This document shows positions 15,896-25,211 of a DNA stretch of 64,000 nucleotides, piece after piece. Position numbers and translations under genes: made by a program. Origin of the DNA: Streptomyces sp. DT2A-34 (GTDB lineage: Bacteria > Actinomycetota > Actinomycetes > Streptomycetales > Streptomycetaceae); NCBI RefSeq assembly GCF_030499515.1, contig NZ_JASTWJ010000001.1:6180001-6244000 (forward strand). The letters are read 5' to 3'. The notes beneath the pieces are model-generated. The model saw only the letters and a program-made list of their open reading frames with translations. It was not told the DNA's origin and did no database searches. Each line of letters begins with the position of its first letter. The first letter of the stretch is position 1.

Positions 15896-18127
15896 TCACC
15901 TCATCGAGTGAGCCCTCGCGTCCGCCGGAGCCGGCACCCGCACCCCGCTCGGATGCTCCGGCATCGACTCACCCAGCATCAACGTCCGTACGACCCGCTC
16001 CGCGGCCAGCCCGTCGTCGAACTCGCAGAACCGCTCCCGGAACCCCTCCCGCAACCGCGCCGACTCCCCGTCCCGCCATGTCCCGGACGCGAACAGCCAC
16101 GCCAACTCCCGGTAGGAGCACGACACATGACCCGGCGCGTCCGCCGTGATGTCGAAGTAGGCGCCCCGACTCGCGGCGTACGCCCCCCAGTCGTCGGCGT
16201 GGATCACGATGGGCCGGTCCAGGTTGGCGTAGTCGAACATCAGGGCCGAGTAGTCGGTGACCAGCACATCGGCCGCGAGCAGCACGTCCTCGACGTGCGG
16301 CTCGTCCGTCGCGTCGATCAGCACACCCCGCCGGTGCAGATCGGCCAGACCCATCCCGCGCGCCGTGCCCTGCGCCAGCGACGGATGCAGGCGTACGACG
16401 AGCGTGTGGTCCGCGCCGAGATCCGCGGCGAACCGGGCGAGGTCGATCCGGTCGACAGGGCCGCCCCGGCGGTACTCGCGGCGGGTCGGCGCGTACAGCA
16501 CGACGGTGTCACCGGCGGGCACACCGAGCCGCGCACGGGCGGCTTCGGTGGCCTCCGGACCCGCGGTGACCAGCACGTCATTGCGTGGGCTCCCCGTCCT
16601 GAGCGACGTGAAGTGACACGGATACGCCCGCTCCCACACCAGCTCCGAGTGCCGGTTGGCCACCAGGCTGTAGTCCCAGCGGTCGGCCCGCCACAGCATC
16701 TTCGGCACGTCGAAGCCGTGCCGGGCGCCGGGCTTGGTCAGCAGGTCGGCCGCCATGTACTTGAGCGGGGTGCCCTGGTGGGTCTGGATGTGGACGCTGC
16801 CGGGGCGCTTGGCCAGGGTGCCCGGCCAGTTGACGTTGTTCACCCAGTACGTGGCCCGCGCCATGACCTCGTGGTAGCGCCGCGAGCCGGGCGTCACGAA
16901 GTCGATGCCGGGCGGCAGCGCGTCCACCGCGTCCTCCTGCACCACCCACACGCCCTTGATGTGCGGGGCGATCTCACCGGCCTTGGCGTGGATCGCCGCC
17001 GGATCACCCAGCACCCCGCGATGCGAGAACGCCGAGTAGACGGCCAGGTGCGGATCGAGCGGAAGCCTCGACCGGGCCGCGTACCAGGCACGTTGGGCCC
17101 GCTGCGAGACCGCCCCCGTCACGCGCCGTTTGCCGGCCCCCGCCAGCCGTCGCACGTCGCGCAGGCCGCGCGCCAGGGCGTACGACGCGTAGGGCGCCGT
17201 CGCCAGCAGCCGCATCTCCTTGCCGCGCCAGCCGTCGGGCGGCGTGAAGCCGTCCGGGAGGTGGCGGGTGTGGAAGGAGCGGATCTCGCGGTAGAAGTCC
17301 GGCCGGTCCGCGGGCGTCACCCGGTCCTCGCGGGCGAGGACGAACAGCATGTGGTCCAGGGCCCGTTCGAACAGCAGCGGGCGCGCCCACGTGAGGTCCG
17401 GGCGCTCTTCCAGGAACGCGAACAGGCCCTCGTACTGCGGAAAGATGTCGAAGTGCCGCCGCCCCGGCGTCTTCGTGATCGCGCCCTGCCGGCGCTGCCG
17501 GTACTCGACCCCGATCCGCTCCAGACAGGCGATGCGGTCGGCCAGCACCATCGAGCGGTAGGTGACGGGCGCGTCCTCGTACAGGCCCGGGGCGTAGCGC
17601 AGCTCGTGCTTCAGGAAGAAGTCCCGCCGGTACGCCTTGTTCCAGGCGACCAGGAACAGGTGCAGGTACTGCGGGCTCTCGCGGACGCTGAAGGTGTCCG
17701 TGCCGGCCGCGGCCAGCAGGTCCGCCGCCGAGCTGCGGCCGCCGCGGCCCCACCAGTGGGTGCGCACATGGTCGAAGACCAGGATGTCCGGGTCGTCGGT
17801 CGCCTCCAGACGCGCGGCGACGGCCGCCAGCAGTCCGGGCGTGTAGGCGTCGTCGCTGTCGAGGAACAGGACGTAGTCACCGCTCGCCTGCTCCAGACCG
17901 GCGTTGCGGGCCCGGCCGAGACCGACGTTCTCCGGGAGGTGCAGCACGCGCACGCGTGCGTCGCGCTCGGCGTAGGCGTCCAGGATGGCGGGGCAGCCGT
18001 CGGGGGAGCGGTCGTCGACGGCGACCACCTCGAAGTCGGTGTACGACTGCCCGAGCACCGAGTCCAGGCACTCCCGCAGAAAGCCCTGCACCTTGAAGAC
18101 GGGGACGATGATGCTGAAGCGGGGCAC
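15896..18127 (-). CDS. Bifunctional GT2 glycosyltransferase / CDP-glycerol transferase (TagF-like), copy 1
   Basis: This gene encodes 743 residues. Residues 1-230 are a GT2 domain (FSIIVPVFKV, VVAVDDRSPDG, GRARNAGLE, LFLDSDD). Residues about 370-730 are a TagB/TagF-like polyol-phosphate polymerase domain: NNVNWPG, THQGTPLKYM, VLYAPTRREYR and VTDYSALMFDYANLDRPIV. The family normally shows His-Gly-Thr-Pro; here the residue before GTP is Gln, with His one place earlier. Such two-domain enzymes build teichoic-acid-like glycopolymers at the inner membrane face. The start is GTG, one base after the stop of copy 2, so the genes are cotranscribed. Confidence 0.88.
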   Translation of the reverse strand: MPRFSIIVPVFKVQGFLRECLDSVLGQSYTDFEVVAVDDRSPDGCPAILDAYAERDARVRVLHLPENVGLGRARNAGLEQASGDYVLFLDSDDAYTPGLLAAVAARLEATDDPDILVFDHVRTHWWGRGGRSSAADLLAAAGTDTFSVRESPQYLHLFLVAWNKAYRRDFFLKHELRYAPGLYEDAPVTYRSMVLADRIACLERIGVEYRQRRQGAITKTPGRRHFDIFPQYEGLFAFLEERPDLTWARPLLFERALDHMLFVLAREDRVTPADRPDFYREIRSFHTRHLPDGFTPPDGWRGKEMRLLATAPYASYALARGLRDVRRLAGAGKRRVTGAVSQRAQRAWYAARSRLPLDPHLAVYSAFSHRGVLGDPAAIHAKAGEIAPHIKGVWVVQEDAVDALPPGIDFVTPGSRRYHEVMARATYWVNNVNWPGTLAKRPGSVHIQTHQGTPLKYMAADLLTKPGARHGFDVPKMLWRADRWDYSLVANRHSELVWERAYPCHFTSLRTGSPRNDVLVTAGPEATEAARARLGVPAGDTVVLYAPTRREYRRGGPVDRIDLARFAADLGADHTLVVRLHPSLAQGTARGMGLADLHRRGVLIDATDEPHVEDVLLAADVLVTDYSALMFDYANLDRPIVIHADDWGAYAASRGAYFDITADAPGHVSCSYRELAWLFASGTWRDGESARLREGFRERFCEFDDGLAAERVVRTLMLGESMPEHPSGVRVPAPADARAHSMR

Positions 18128-18128
18128 G

Positions 18129-20330
18129 TCAGTTCCTCACGAGGGTCGTCGCGGCGGGGGCGGGGATGCGCTCGGCGAGGGGGATCACCGGCGGAATCGC
18201 CTCGGGCGGCTCGCCCAGCAGCACCCGGCGTACGACACGCTCGGCGGCCTGCCCGTCGTCGAACTGGCAGAACCGCTCCCGGAACGCGGCGCGCAGGGCC
18301 CTGGCCTCCTCGTCCGCCCACGAGCCGTCGCGGAAGACGGCCGCCAGCTCCCCCGGCGTCCGCGCCACCCGGCCCGGCGGCGCTTCCATCAGGTCGAAGT
18401 AGACGCCCCGCAGCTCCCGGTAGACCTCCCAGTCGTCCGCGTACACGACGATCGGCCGGTCCAGGTTGGCGTAGTCGAACATGATCGAGGAGTAGTCGGT
18501 GATCAGCGCGTCGGCGGCCAGGCACACGTCCTCGGAGGAGCGGTGCGCGGTGACGTCGATGATCCGGCCGGTGCCGCGCGCGGCGCCCTGGTCGTAGAAG
18601 TAGTGGGCGCGCAGCAGCACGACGTACTCGTCGCCGATCTCCTCGCACAGCGCCTGAAGGTCGAGGCTCGTCTCGAAGCCGGTGGCGTAGTCGCGGTGCG
18701 TGGGCGCGTACAGGAGGGCCTTCTTGCCCTCGGGGACCCCGAGTTCGCGGCGGACGCGGGCGACGTCTGCGGCGGTCGCCGTGTAATAGACGTCGTTGCG
18801 CGGATAGCCGTACTCCAGGGGCTCGTGCGCCGACGGGTACGCGCTCTCCCACATCTGAGTGGAGTGCCGGTTGGAGGTGAGGTTGTAGTCCCAGCGGTCG
18901 ACGCGGGCCAGCAGCTTGGCGAAGCTGCCGGTCGCGGCGGCCACCACGGGGTACGTCGCCTGGTCGGCGCCCATCTTCTTCAGCGGGGTGCCGTGCTGGG
19001 TCGACAGATGCACGCTGCCCTCGCGCTTGACGACGGCGTCCGCGAAGTTGGCGTTGTTGATCAGGTACTTGGCGCGGGCGAGCACATCCCAGTACGCACG
19101 GCTGCCGATGACCGCGTACTCCACGTCCTTCGGCACGGTGTGCGCCTGGTCCGCCTCGACCAGGAACACCGAGCGGATGTGCGGGGCGAGCTCGCGCGCC
19201 TTGGCGTGGATCGCCGCCGGATTGCAGACATAGCCGCGCCCCCAGTACGCGCAGTACACGGCGAGGTTCTGATCCAGCGAGCGGCGCAGCTGAAGCCGGT
19301 AGCGCAGCCGGGTGCGCAGCCCGCGCGGACGCGGCACCGCCGAAGCCGTCCGCGCCGCCGCCTGGTTGGCCCGGCGCAGCGCCCGGAACGCCGCGTACGC
19401 CCCGCTCGCCAGCAGCCGGTGCTGCACCCCGAGACTGCCGTCCGGCGTCCGGAACCCGGCGGGGCGGTGCCGCCGGTAGAGACTGCCCGCCCGCCGGAAG
19501 AAGGCACGGCGCCCGCGCGGCAGCCGTCGCGGATGGGCGGCCGTCTTCAGCACCGCGGCGAAGAGCTGCTCGAACAGCGCCGCCCGCCGCTCCTCGGACA
19601 GCCCCTGCTCGGCCGCCCGGGTCAGCACCAGCTCGGCCTGGTCCAGCAGCTCGAAGTGGTGCTCCCCCGGCAGGCCCAGCCGGTTGCCCTGCCGCCGCAG
19701 CAGATGCCGCACGACGACCTGGCGCAGCACGGTCATGCGCGCGGCGCTCATCACGACCAGGCCGCCGAAGCCGACGTCGGTGAAGTGGCCGTCGGGAAAG
19801 GCGAGTTGGTGCTCGGCGAGGAAGGCCCGCCGGTATGCCGCACTCCACGCCGGGAGCTGCACCCCCGACAGCTCGGCGGCCTCCTCGGGCGAGAAGACCC
19901 CGGCCGGCGTCCGCGCCAGCACGAGGGCGGCCGGGTTGGTCGGCTCACCCACCCACCACGGGGTCCGCTCGTGCTCGAAGTGCAGGACATCCGCGTCACC
20001 GGTCTCGCCCAGCCGGGCGTCCAGCGCCGCCAGAGCGCCCGGCACCAGCACGTCGTCGCCGTCCAGGAACAGCACCCAGTCACCGATCGCCGCCCGCAGC
20101 CCGGCATTGCGCGCCCCGGCCAGCCCGGCCGCCGGCGGCGAGTGCACGGGCGCCACCCGGCAGTCCCGTTCGACATACCCGGTGACGACATGCGCCGCCG
20201 GGGAGTCGGGGGCGTCACAGACCGGGATCAGCTCGAAGTCGCCGAAGGACTGGCCGAGGACCGAGTCCAGCGCCTGGGACAGCCGGCCCGCGACCCCGTG
20301 GGACGGAACGATGATGCTGAAGCGGGGCAT
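18129..20330 (-). CDS. Bifunctional GT2 glycosyltransferase / CDP-glycerol transferase (TagF-like), copy 2
   Basis: This gene encodes 733 residues with the same two-domain plan as its neighbours. The GT2 domain keeps LFLDGDD, but the nucleotide-binding VDD motif is replaced by VCDAPDSP, so its sugar-transfer half may be altered. The TagF-like half has the canonical motif in STQHGTPLKKMGAD, the only one of the three copies with His directly before GTP, plus LLYAPTHRDY and ITDYSSIMFDYANLDRPIV. It starts with ATG 189 bases after the stop of copy 3 and ends one base before copy 1. The third paralogue strengthens the view of a glycopolymer with several distinct linkages. Confidence 0.88.
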   Translation of the reverse strand: MPRFSIIVPSHGVAGRLSQALDSVLGQSFGDFELIPVCDAPDSPAAHVVTGYVERDCRVAPVHSPPAAGLAGARNAGLRAAIGDWVLFLDGDDVLVPGALAALDARLGETGDADVLHFEHERTPWWVGEPTNPAALVLARTPAGVFSPEEAAELSGVQLPAWSAAYRRAFLAEHQLAFPDGHFTDVGFGGLVVMSAARMTVLRQVVVRHLLRRQGNRLGLPGEHHFELLDQAELVLTRAAEQGLSEERRAALFEQLFAAVLKTAAHPRRLPRGRRAFFRRAGSLYRRHRPAGFRTPDGSLGVQHRLLASGAYAAFRALRRANQAAARTASAVPRPRGLRTRLRYRLQLRRSLDQNLAVYCAYWGRGYVCNPAAIHAKARELAPHIRSVFLVEADQAHTVPKDVEYAVIGSRAYWDVLARAKYLINNANFADAVVKREGSVHLSTQHGTPLKKMGADQATYPVVAAATGSFAKLLARVDRWDYNLTSNRHSTQMWESAYPSAHEPLEYGYPRNDVYYTATAADVARVRRELGVPEGKKALLYAPTHRDYATGFETSLDLQALCEEIGDEYVVLLRAHYFYDQGAARGTGRIIDVTAHRSSEDVCLAADALITDYSSIMFDYANLDRPIVVYADDWEVYRELRGVYFDLMEAPPGRVARTPGELAAVFRDGSWADEEARALRAAFRERFCQFDDGQAAERVVRRVLLGEPPEAIPPVIPLAERIPAPAATTLVRN

Positions 20331-20519
20331 ACTGCTCTTTCTGTCGATGTGCTGGCGGCCGGGTTCTTCAGGAGGCCGGGGTCAGCCTCACGCGGTGCGA
20401 CGACGGCCGGGCCGCCCGGCCGGACGCCACGTGTGCGGCCGGCTCGGCGTGGGCCGCGACGGGCTGGAGGGCATGCGACTCCCCTTCTGGCTCCTCTTCC
20501 GTTTCCGTGAGAACGGCGT

Positions 20520-22778
20520 TCAGTGGCTCTCGGTGACGGTACGGGCGCCCGTCGGCTGTGGCACGGTGGCGAGCGGGGAGTGCGCGAGCGACGCGGCCGG
20601 CGACGGCACCGGGTGGCGCTTGTCGAGCGGCACGACGGAGGGCCGGGTGGTCTCGCCCAGCACGACATGGCGGACGACACGCTCGGCGGCGCGTCCGTCG
20701 CCGTACGGGCAGAAACGCTCGCGGAACGCCGACCGCAGCTGGGCGGAGCGCGAGCCGCGCCAGTGGCCGGTGGCGAAGATGTCGATCAGCTCGTCCTCGC
20801 TGCGCGACACCGCTCCCGGCGGGAAGGAGCGCAGGTCGAAGTAGGTGCCACGGGCTGCCTCGTACGCCTCCCGGTCGTCGGCGTGGATCACGATCGGCCG
20901 GTCCAGGTCGGCGTAGTCGAACATGATCGACGAGTAGTCCGTGACCAGGGCGTCCGAGGCGAGGCACAGCGACTCGACGCTCGGATGGTCGCTGACGTCG
21001 ATGACCTGGCCGGCGGTGGGCGCGAGGGGCCCGCCGTGCCGGTGGTGCGCGCGGGCCAGGACGACGAAGCGGGGGCCCAGACGGCGCAGGACGTGGTGCA
21101 GGTCGAGGGTGGTGGGCTGGGTGCGGCGGTAGTCGCGGTGGGTGGGGGCGTAGAGGATCGCGACCGTGCCCTCGGGGATGCCCAGCGACTCCCGGATCCG
21201 GGCCACGTCCGCCGAGGTCGCCTGCTGGAAGACGTCGGCGCGCGGGCTGCCGTACTCGAGGGTCGTGTAGCCGCCCGGGTGGACACGCTCCCAGACCAGG
21301 GTGGAGTGGCGGTTGGCGGACAGGACGTAGTCCCACTTGTCGACGTCGTCGAGGAGCTCGTCGAAGTCCGTGTCCCCCGCGGCCGCCGGGCGTTCGCGCA
21401 GGTCCAGGCCCATGTGCTTGAGCGGGGTGCCCCGCTGTGTCTGCACGAGCACCTGGCCGCGGCGCTTGACCAGGCGGCGGTCGAAGGCGGCGTTGTGGAC
21501 GAGGTACTTGGAGCGGGCGAGGGCCGTCCAGTAGGCGGCCGTGCCGGGGCGCAGACGGCGGGTGCCGGCGGGGACGGAGTCGTGCTGCTCGGCGGCGATC
21601 CAGGCCGTGCGGACGCGCGGGGCGTGCGTACGGAACGCCTGCTCCAGGGCGCCCGGGTGGCAGCCGTGGCCGCGCACGCCGTCGGCGGCGAAGACGGCGC
21701 GGTCGGCGCGCACCGGCAGACAGCGCTGGATGCGGTAGTGCAGGCGCAGGGCGGCGGCACGGACGCCCTTCAGCAGACGGTTGGTGACCTTGGTGATACG
21801 CCGGACCAGGGCCGCCGTCAGCCGCAGGACGCGGTAGGTGCGGTGCAGGCCCAGGCGGACCAGGGTGTGGTGGAGCCGGCTGCGCAGGGCGACGGGGACG
21901 CCGGGCGCGCGGTGACGGCGGTAGTGCGTGCGGGCCTTGCGCAGGAACTCGGCGCGGCTGCGGCGCGGGAGGCGGTCCGGGCGGGCGAACACGACGACGA
22001 AATGGTCGACCATCCGGCGGAACAACAGGGGCCGCCACCGGTCGAGTTCGGGGTTCTGGTCGACGTACGCGAAGACACGGTCGTACTGCTCGAAGATGTC
22101 GAAGTGCCGCGGGCTGACCGTGCCGAGGATGCCGCCCCGGCGCCGCTGCCGGTAGTGCACGCACACCCGGTCCAGGGTCGCGATCGACTCCGCCGTCATC
22201 AGGACCGGGTACGTCCAGGGCGTGTCCTCGTAGTAGCCGGACGGGAAGGCGAAGCCCTCCTCCTCGACGAACTCCCGCCGGTAGGCCTTGTTCCAGGCGA
22301 CCATCAGCAGCCGCAGCAGCCCCGGCCGGTCCGCCAGCCGGAAGGGCGCCGGGCCCTCTTCGGCGAGCTGGGCCGCGGCCTGGTTGCGGACCGTCTCGCC
22401 GGTCCAGTAGATGCGCGCGTAGTCGTAGACCAGGACGTCCGGGTCGCCGGTCTCCTTCAGCCGGTCGGCGATCGCGTGCAGGGCGTCGGGGGTGAGGCTG
22501 TCGTCGCTGTCGAGGAAGATCAGGTAGTCGCCGGTGGCCTCGGCCATACCGGCGTTGCGGGCGGGCCCCAGGCCCCGGTTCTCGGCGAGGTGCACGGGAC
22601 GCACGCGCGCGTCGCGCGCCGCGAACTCGTCGATGATCGCGCCGGACGCGTCCGGCGAGCAGTCGTCGACGGCGATCAGTTCGAGATCCGGGTACGACTG
22701 TGAGAGCACCGATTCCAGGCACTCGTGCAGGTACGCCTGAACGTTGTAGGCGGGGACAATGACACTGAACCTGGGCAA
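20520..22778 (-). CDS. Bifunctional GT2 glycosyltransferase / CDP-glycerol transferase (TagF-like), copy 3
   Basis: This gene encodes 752 residues. The GT2 half is complete (FSVIVPAYNV, IAVDDCSPDA, GPARNAGMA, IFLDSDD). The TagF-like half shows NAAFDRRLVKRRG, QTQRGTPLKHM (Arg replaces the family His before GTP), ILYAPTHRDYR and VTDYSSIMFDYADLDRPIV. The start is TTG at 22778, the only start giving the conserved MPRFSVIV opening shared by all three copies. It is the first gene of the trio on the minus strand and follows the transporter operon after a strong hairpin at 22902-22929, so it likely has its own promoter in the 120 bases between. Confidence 0.88.
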   Translation of the reverse strand: MPRFSVIVPAYNVQAYLHECLESVLSQSYPDLELIAVDDCSPDASGAIIDEFAARDARVRPVHLAENRGLGPARNAGMAEATGDYLIFLDSDDSLTPDALHAIADRLKETGDPDVLVYDYARIYWTGETVRNQAAAQLAEEGPAPFRLADRPGLLRLLMVAWNKAYRREFVEEEGFAFPSGYYEDTPWTYPVLMTAESIATLDRVCVHYRQRRRGGILGTVSPRHFDIFEQYDRVFAYVDQNPELDRWRPLLFRRMVDHFVVVFARPDRLPRRSRAEFLRKARTHYRRHRAPGVPVALRSRLHHTLVRLGLHRTYRVLRLTAALVRRITKVTNRLLKGVRAAALRLHYRIQRCLPVRADRAVFAADGVRGHGCHPGALEQAFRTHAPRVRTAWIAAEQHDSVPAGTRRLRPGTAAYWTALARSKYLVHNAAFDRRLVKRRGQVLVQTQRGTPLKHMGLDLRERPAAAGDTDFDELLDDVDKWDYVLSANRHSTLVWERVHPGGYTTLEYGSPRADVFQQATSADVARIRESLGIPEGTVAILYAPTHRDYRRTQPTTLDLHHVLRRLGPRFVVLARAHHRHGGPLAPTAGQVIDVSDHPSVESLCLASDALVTDYSSIMFDYADLDRPIVIHADDREAYEAARGTYFDLRSFPPGAVSRSEDELIDIFATGHWRGSRSAQLRSAFRERFCPYGDGRAAERVVRHVVLGETTRPSVVPLDKRHPVPSPAASLAHSPLATVPQPTGARTVTESH

Positions 22779-22901
22779 GGGACATCCACTGGGTCGGCCG
22801 GGACGGTGGGCGCTGTCGCCGTAGCGCCTTGCCCGGGAACGGCCAATGGAGTGACTTGGTTACGGGACCTAAGGCATACGAGGGACCGTGAGCGCACGAC
22901 A

Positions 22902-22929
22902 GGGGGCGGACCGATGACGGTCCGCCCCC
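22902..22929 (-). terminator. Hairpin terminator after the sugar ABC transporter operon
   Basis: A perfect 12-base-pair stem, GGGGGCGGACCG / CGGTCCGCCCCC, encloses a four-base loop ATGA. It lies 20 bases past the permease stop on the minus strand. It has no U-tract, as is usual for Streptomyces terminators. Confidence 0.8.
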
Positions 22930-22949
22930 CAAGCGTGGTGCGCCTGCCG

Positions 22950-23864
22950 CTACTTGACCGCGCCCGCCATCACGCCGGACACGAACTGCCGTTGGAACGC
23001 GAAGAACACGACCAGCGGGATCACCATGGAGATGAACGCCCCGGGTGCCAGGACGTCGATGTTGTTGCCGAACTGGCGGACCTGGGTCTGCAGGGCGACC
23101 GTGATCGGCTGGCTCCCGGAGTCCGTGAAGATCAGCGCGACCAGCATGTCGTTCCACACCCACAGGAACTGGAAGATGCCGAGCGCGGCGATCGCCGGAC
23201 CGCCGAGCGGCATCACGACGCGGAAGAACAGGCGCAGTTCACCGGCGCCGTCCAGGCGTGCCGCCTCCAGCAGCTCCCTCGGGATCTCGGCGAAGAAGTT
23301 CCTGAGCAGGAACACCGCGAACGGCAGCCCGAAGCCGACGTGGAAGAGGATCACGCCGGTCATGGACCCGAAGATGCCGATGTTGCCGAACAGTTCGGCG
23401 ATCGGGATCAGCGCCACCTGCACCGGCACGACCAACAGGCCGACCACACCCAGGAACCACCAGTCACGGCCCGGGAACTCCATCCACGCGAACGCGTATC
23501 CCGCGAGCGAGCCGATGACGACGACCAGGACCGTCGCCGGGACCGTGATCAGCACCGTGTTGAGGATCGAGTCGGTGATGTCGCTGTTGCTCAGGAGCTT
23601 GTCGTAGCTGTCGAAGGTCAGCTGGGACGGCTTGCTGAAGACCTCCCACCAGCCGCTCGCGGTCATCTCCTCCGGCGGCCGGAGGGAGGACACCAGCAGC
23701 CCGATCGTCGGCACCAGCCAGAACAGGCCGACGACGATCAGGAACACCCGCACCAGCCCGCCACTGACGAAGGAGGCGAGCCGGGCGCCGAGGGACTGCT
23801 CGGGCTTGACGACAGGGAGGGGCTCGGGTGCCCCTTTCCTGAGCCCGCCGACGTCGGCACTCAT
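22950..23864 (-). CDS. Sugar ABC transporter permease (MalG type)
   Basis: This 304-residue protein has six predicted membrane helices. The EAA loop for contact with the ATPase is EIPRELLEAARLDGAGELRLFFRVVMPLGGPAI, the CUT1-family form. Together with the MalF-like partner it forms the membrane channel of a carbohydrate importer. ATG at 23862-23864 overlaps the upstream stop by four bases. The longer in-frame reading through the MalF gene is a shadow. The transporter has no ATPase gene nearby; in Streptomyces the shared ATPase MsiK serves many CUT1 importers, which is the likely solution here. The substrate is unknown, probably an oligosaccharide. Confidence 0.92.
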   Translation of the reverse strand: MSADVGGLRKGAPEPLPVVKPEQSLGARLASFVSGGLVRVFLIVVGLFWLVPTIGLLVSSLRPPEEMTASGWWEVFSKPSQLTFDSYDKLLSNSDITDSILNTVLITVPATVLVVVIGSLAGYAFAWMEFPGRDWWFLGVVGLLVVPVQVALIPIAELFGNIGIFGSMTGVILFHVGFGLPFAVFLLRNFFAEIPRELLEAARLDGAGELRLFFRVVMPLGGPAIAALGIFQFLWVWNDMLVALIFTDSGSQPITVALQTQVRQFGNNIDVLAPGAFISMVIPLVVFFAFQRQFVSGVMAGAVK

Positions 23865-25207
23865 CGCCGCACCTCCCGCCTGAGCCGACGGATGTTGAAC
23901 CACATCACGGGAATCACCAAGAGCAGCAGGAACACCGCGATCGCGCTGGCGATGCCCGGCTGATCCTCGGAGAAGCCCTTGCGGTACAGCTCCAGCGCGA
24001 GGACGTTCGCGTCGTCCTGGGAGGAGCCGGGGGCGATGATGAAGACCAGGTCGAAGACCTTCAGGACGTTGATCATCAGGGTGACGGTGACGACCGCGAG
24101 CACGGGCGCCAGCAGCGGCACCGTGACCCTGCGGAACACCTGCCACTCGTTGGCCCCGTCCACCCGGGCCGCCTCCAGCAGATCCCGGGGGATGCCCGCG
24201 AGCCCGGCCGCGATCAGCACCATCGCGAAACCGGCCCACATCCAGATGTACGACCCGATGATGGCCGGCGTGACCAGGGACGGGCCCAGCCAGTCCACAC
24301 CGTTGTACGGCTCCTTGAAGTTGTCCGCCGGGAGCCGGAGTTGGGCCCCGTCGGCGGCGGCCGGCAGCGTGAACGTGCCGTCGTCGGCGGCCTTGGCGGA
24401 GGCCACGACCTTGCCGTCCTTGACGGCCTCGATCTCCATGCCGGCATAGCCCAGCTCGGACGCGTCGACCCCGCCGAGCGTGCCGACGCCCTTGCCGCGC
24501 GTGAAGTCCTGCCAGGTGGTGCCGGTGACCTTCCCCGGCTCGGCCTTCGGCTGTACGGCCTTCTTGGCGTCGTCCGGCATCAGGTCGGGGGCGACGCCCA
24601 CGAGGGGCAGGGTGACCGGGGTGCCCGCGCTGACGGTGGCCTTGGTGATGAAGCCGCCGCCCGGTACCGCTTGGAGCGGCGACTCCCGTCCAGGGTGCGC
24701 CTTCGGGAACGCGGACGCCTGCGCGAAGGTGTCGTGGACGCCCACCCACACCGCGTTCGCGACACCCTTGTCCGGGTCCTGGTCGTAGACGAGCCGGAAG
24801 ATGATGCCCGCCGCCAGCATCGAGATCGCCATCGGCATGAAGACGACCAGCTTGAACGCCGTGCCCCAGCGCACCCGTTCGGTCAGCACCGCGAAGACCA
24901 GACCGAGCGCGGTGGCGACCGTCGGGGCGAACACCACCCAGATGACGTTGTTCTTCAGGGCGGTGCGGATGCCGTCGTCGGTGAAGAGCGCCTCGTAGTT
25001 GTCGAATCCGGCGAAGCCGTCGCCGGACTGGTCGTAGAAGCTGCGGATGACCGAGTACCCGATCGGGTAGACCACCAGCGCGCCGAGCAGCACGAGGGCG
25101 GGCAGCAGGAAGAGCACTGCCACCAGCCTGCGCGTGCCGGTCACGCTCTTGCGCGACCTGGGTGCGGCAGAGGGCGGAGAGCCCCCTGCCGCTTCCGCCG
25201 ACGCCAC
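23861..25207 (-). CDS. Sugar ABC transporter permease (MalF type) with a large external loop
   Basis: This 448-residue protein is longer than the usual ~300 for this family. After the first three helices (ending MAISMLAAGIIFRLVYDQ near 135) there is an insertion of roughly 150 residues (about 140-290; it contains the EIEAVKDGKVVASAKAADDG beta segment). The remaining helices and the EAA loop GIPRDLLEAARVDGANEWQ follow. E. coli MalF carries a comparable periplasmic P2 loop that contacts the binding protein, so the same role is likely. The start is GTG, four bases after the binding-protein stop. It is the middle gene of the importer operon. Confidence 0.9.
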   Translation of the reverse strand: MASAEAAGGSPPSAAPRSRKSVTGTRRLVAVLFLLPALVLLGALVVYPIGYSVIRSFYDQSGDGFAGFDNYEALFTDDGIRTALKNNVIWVVFAPTVATALGLVFAVLTERVRWGTAFKLVVFMPMAISMLAAGIIFRLVYDQDPDKGVANAVWVGVHDTFAQASAFPKAHPGRESPLQAVPGGGFITKATVSAGTPVTLPLVGVAPDLMPDDAKKAVQPKAEPGKVTGTTWQDFTRGKGVGTLGGVDASELGYAGMEIEAVKDGKVVASAKAADDGTFTLPAAADGAQLRLPADNFKEPYNGVDWLGPSLVTPAIIGSYIWMWAGFAMVLIAAGLAGIPRDLLEAARVDGANEWQVFRRVTVPLLAPVLAVVTVTLMINVLKVFDLVFIIAPGSSQDDANVLALELYRKGFSEDQPGIASAIAVFLLLLVIPVMWFNIRRLRREVRR

Positions 25208-25211
25208 GGCG

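Noticed and set aside
13779..18484. Long plus-strand ORFs across the glycosyltransferase region
   Set aside because: They are antisense shadows of the minus-strand GT-C-like and TagF-like genes; composition is Arg/Pro-rich and no motif is visible.
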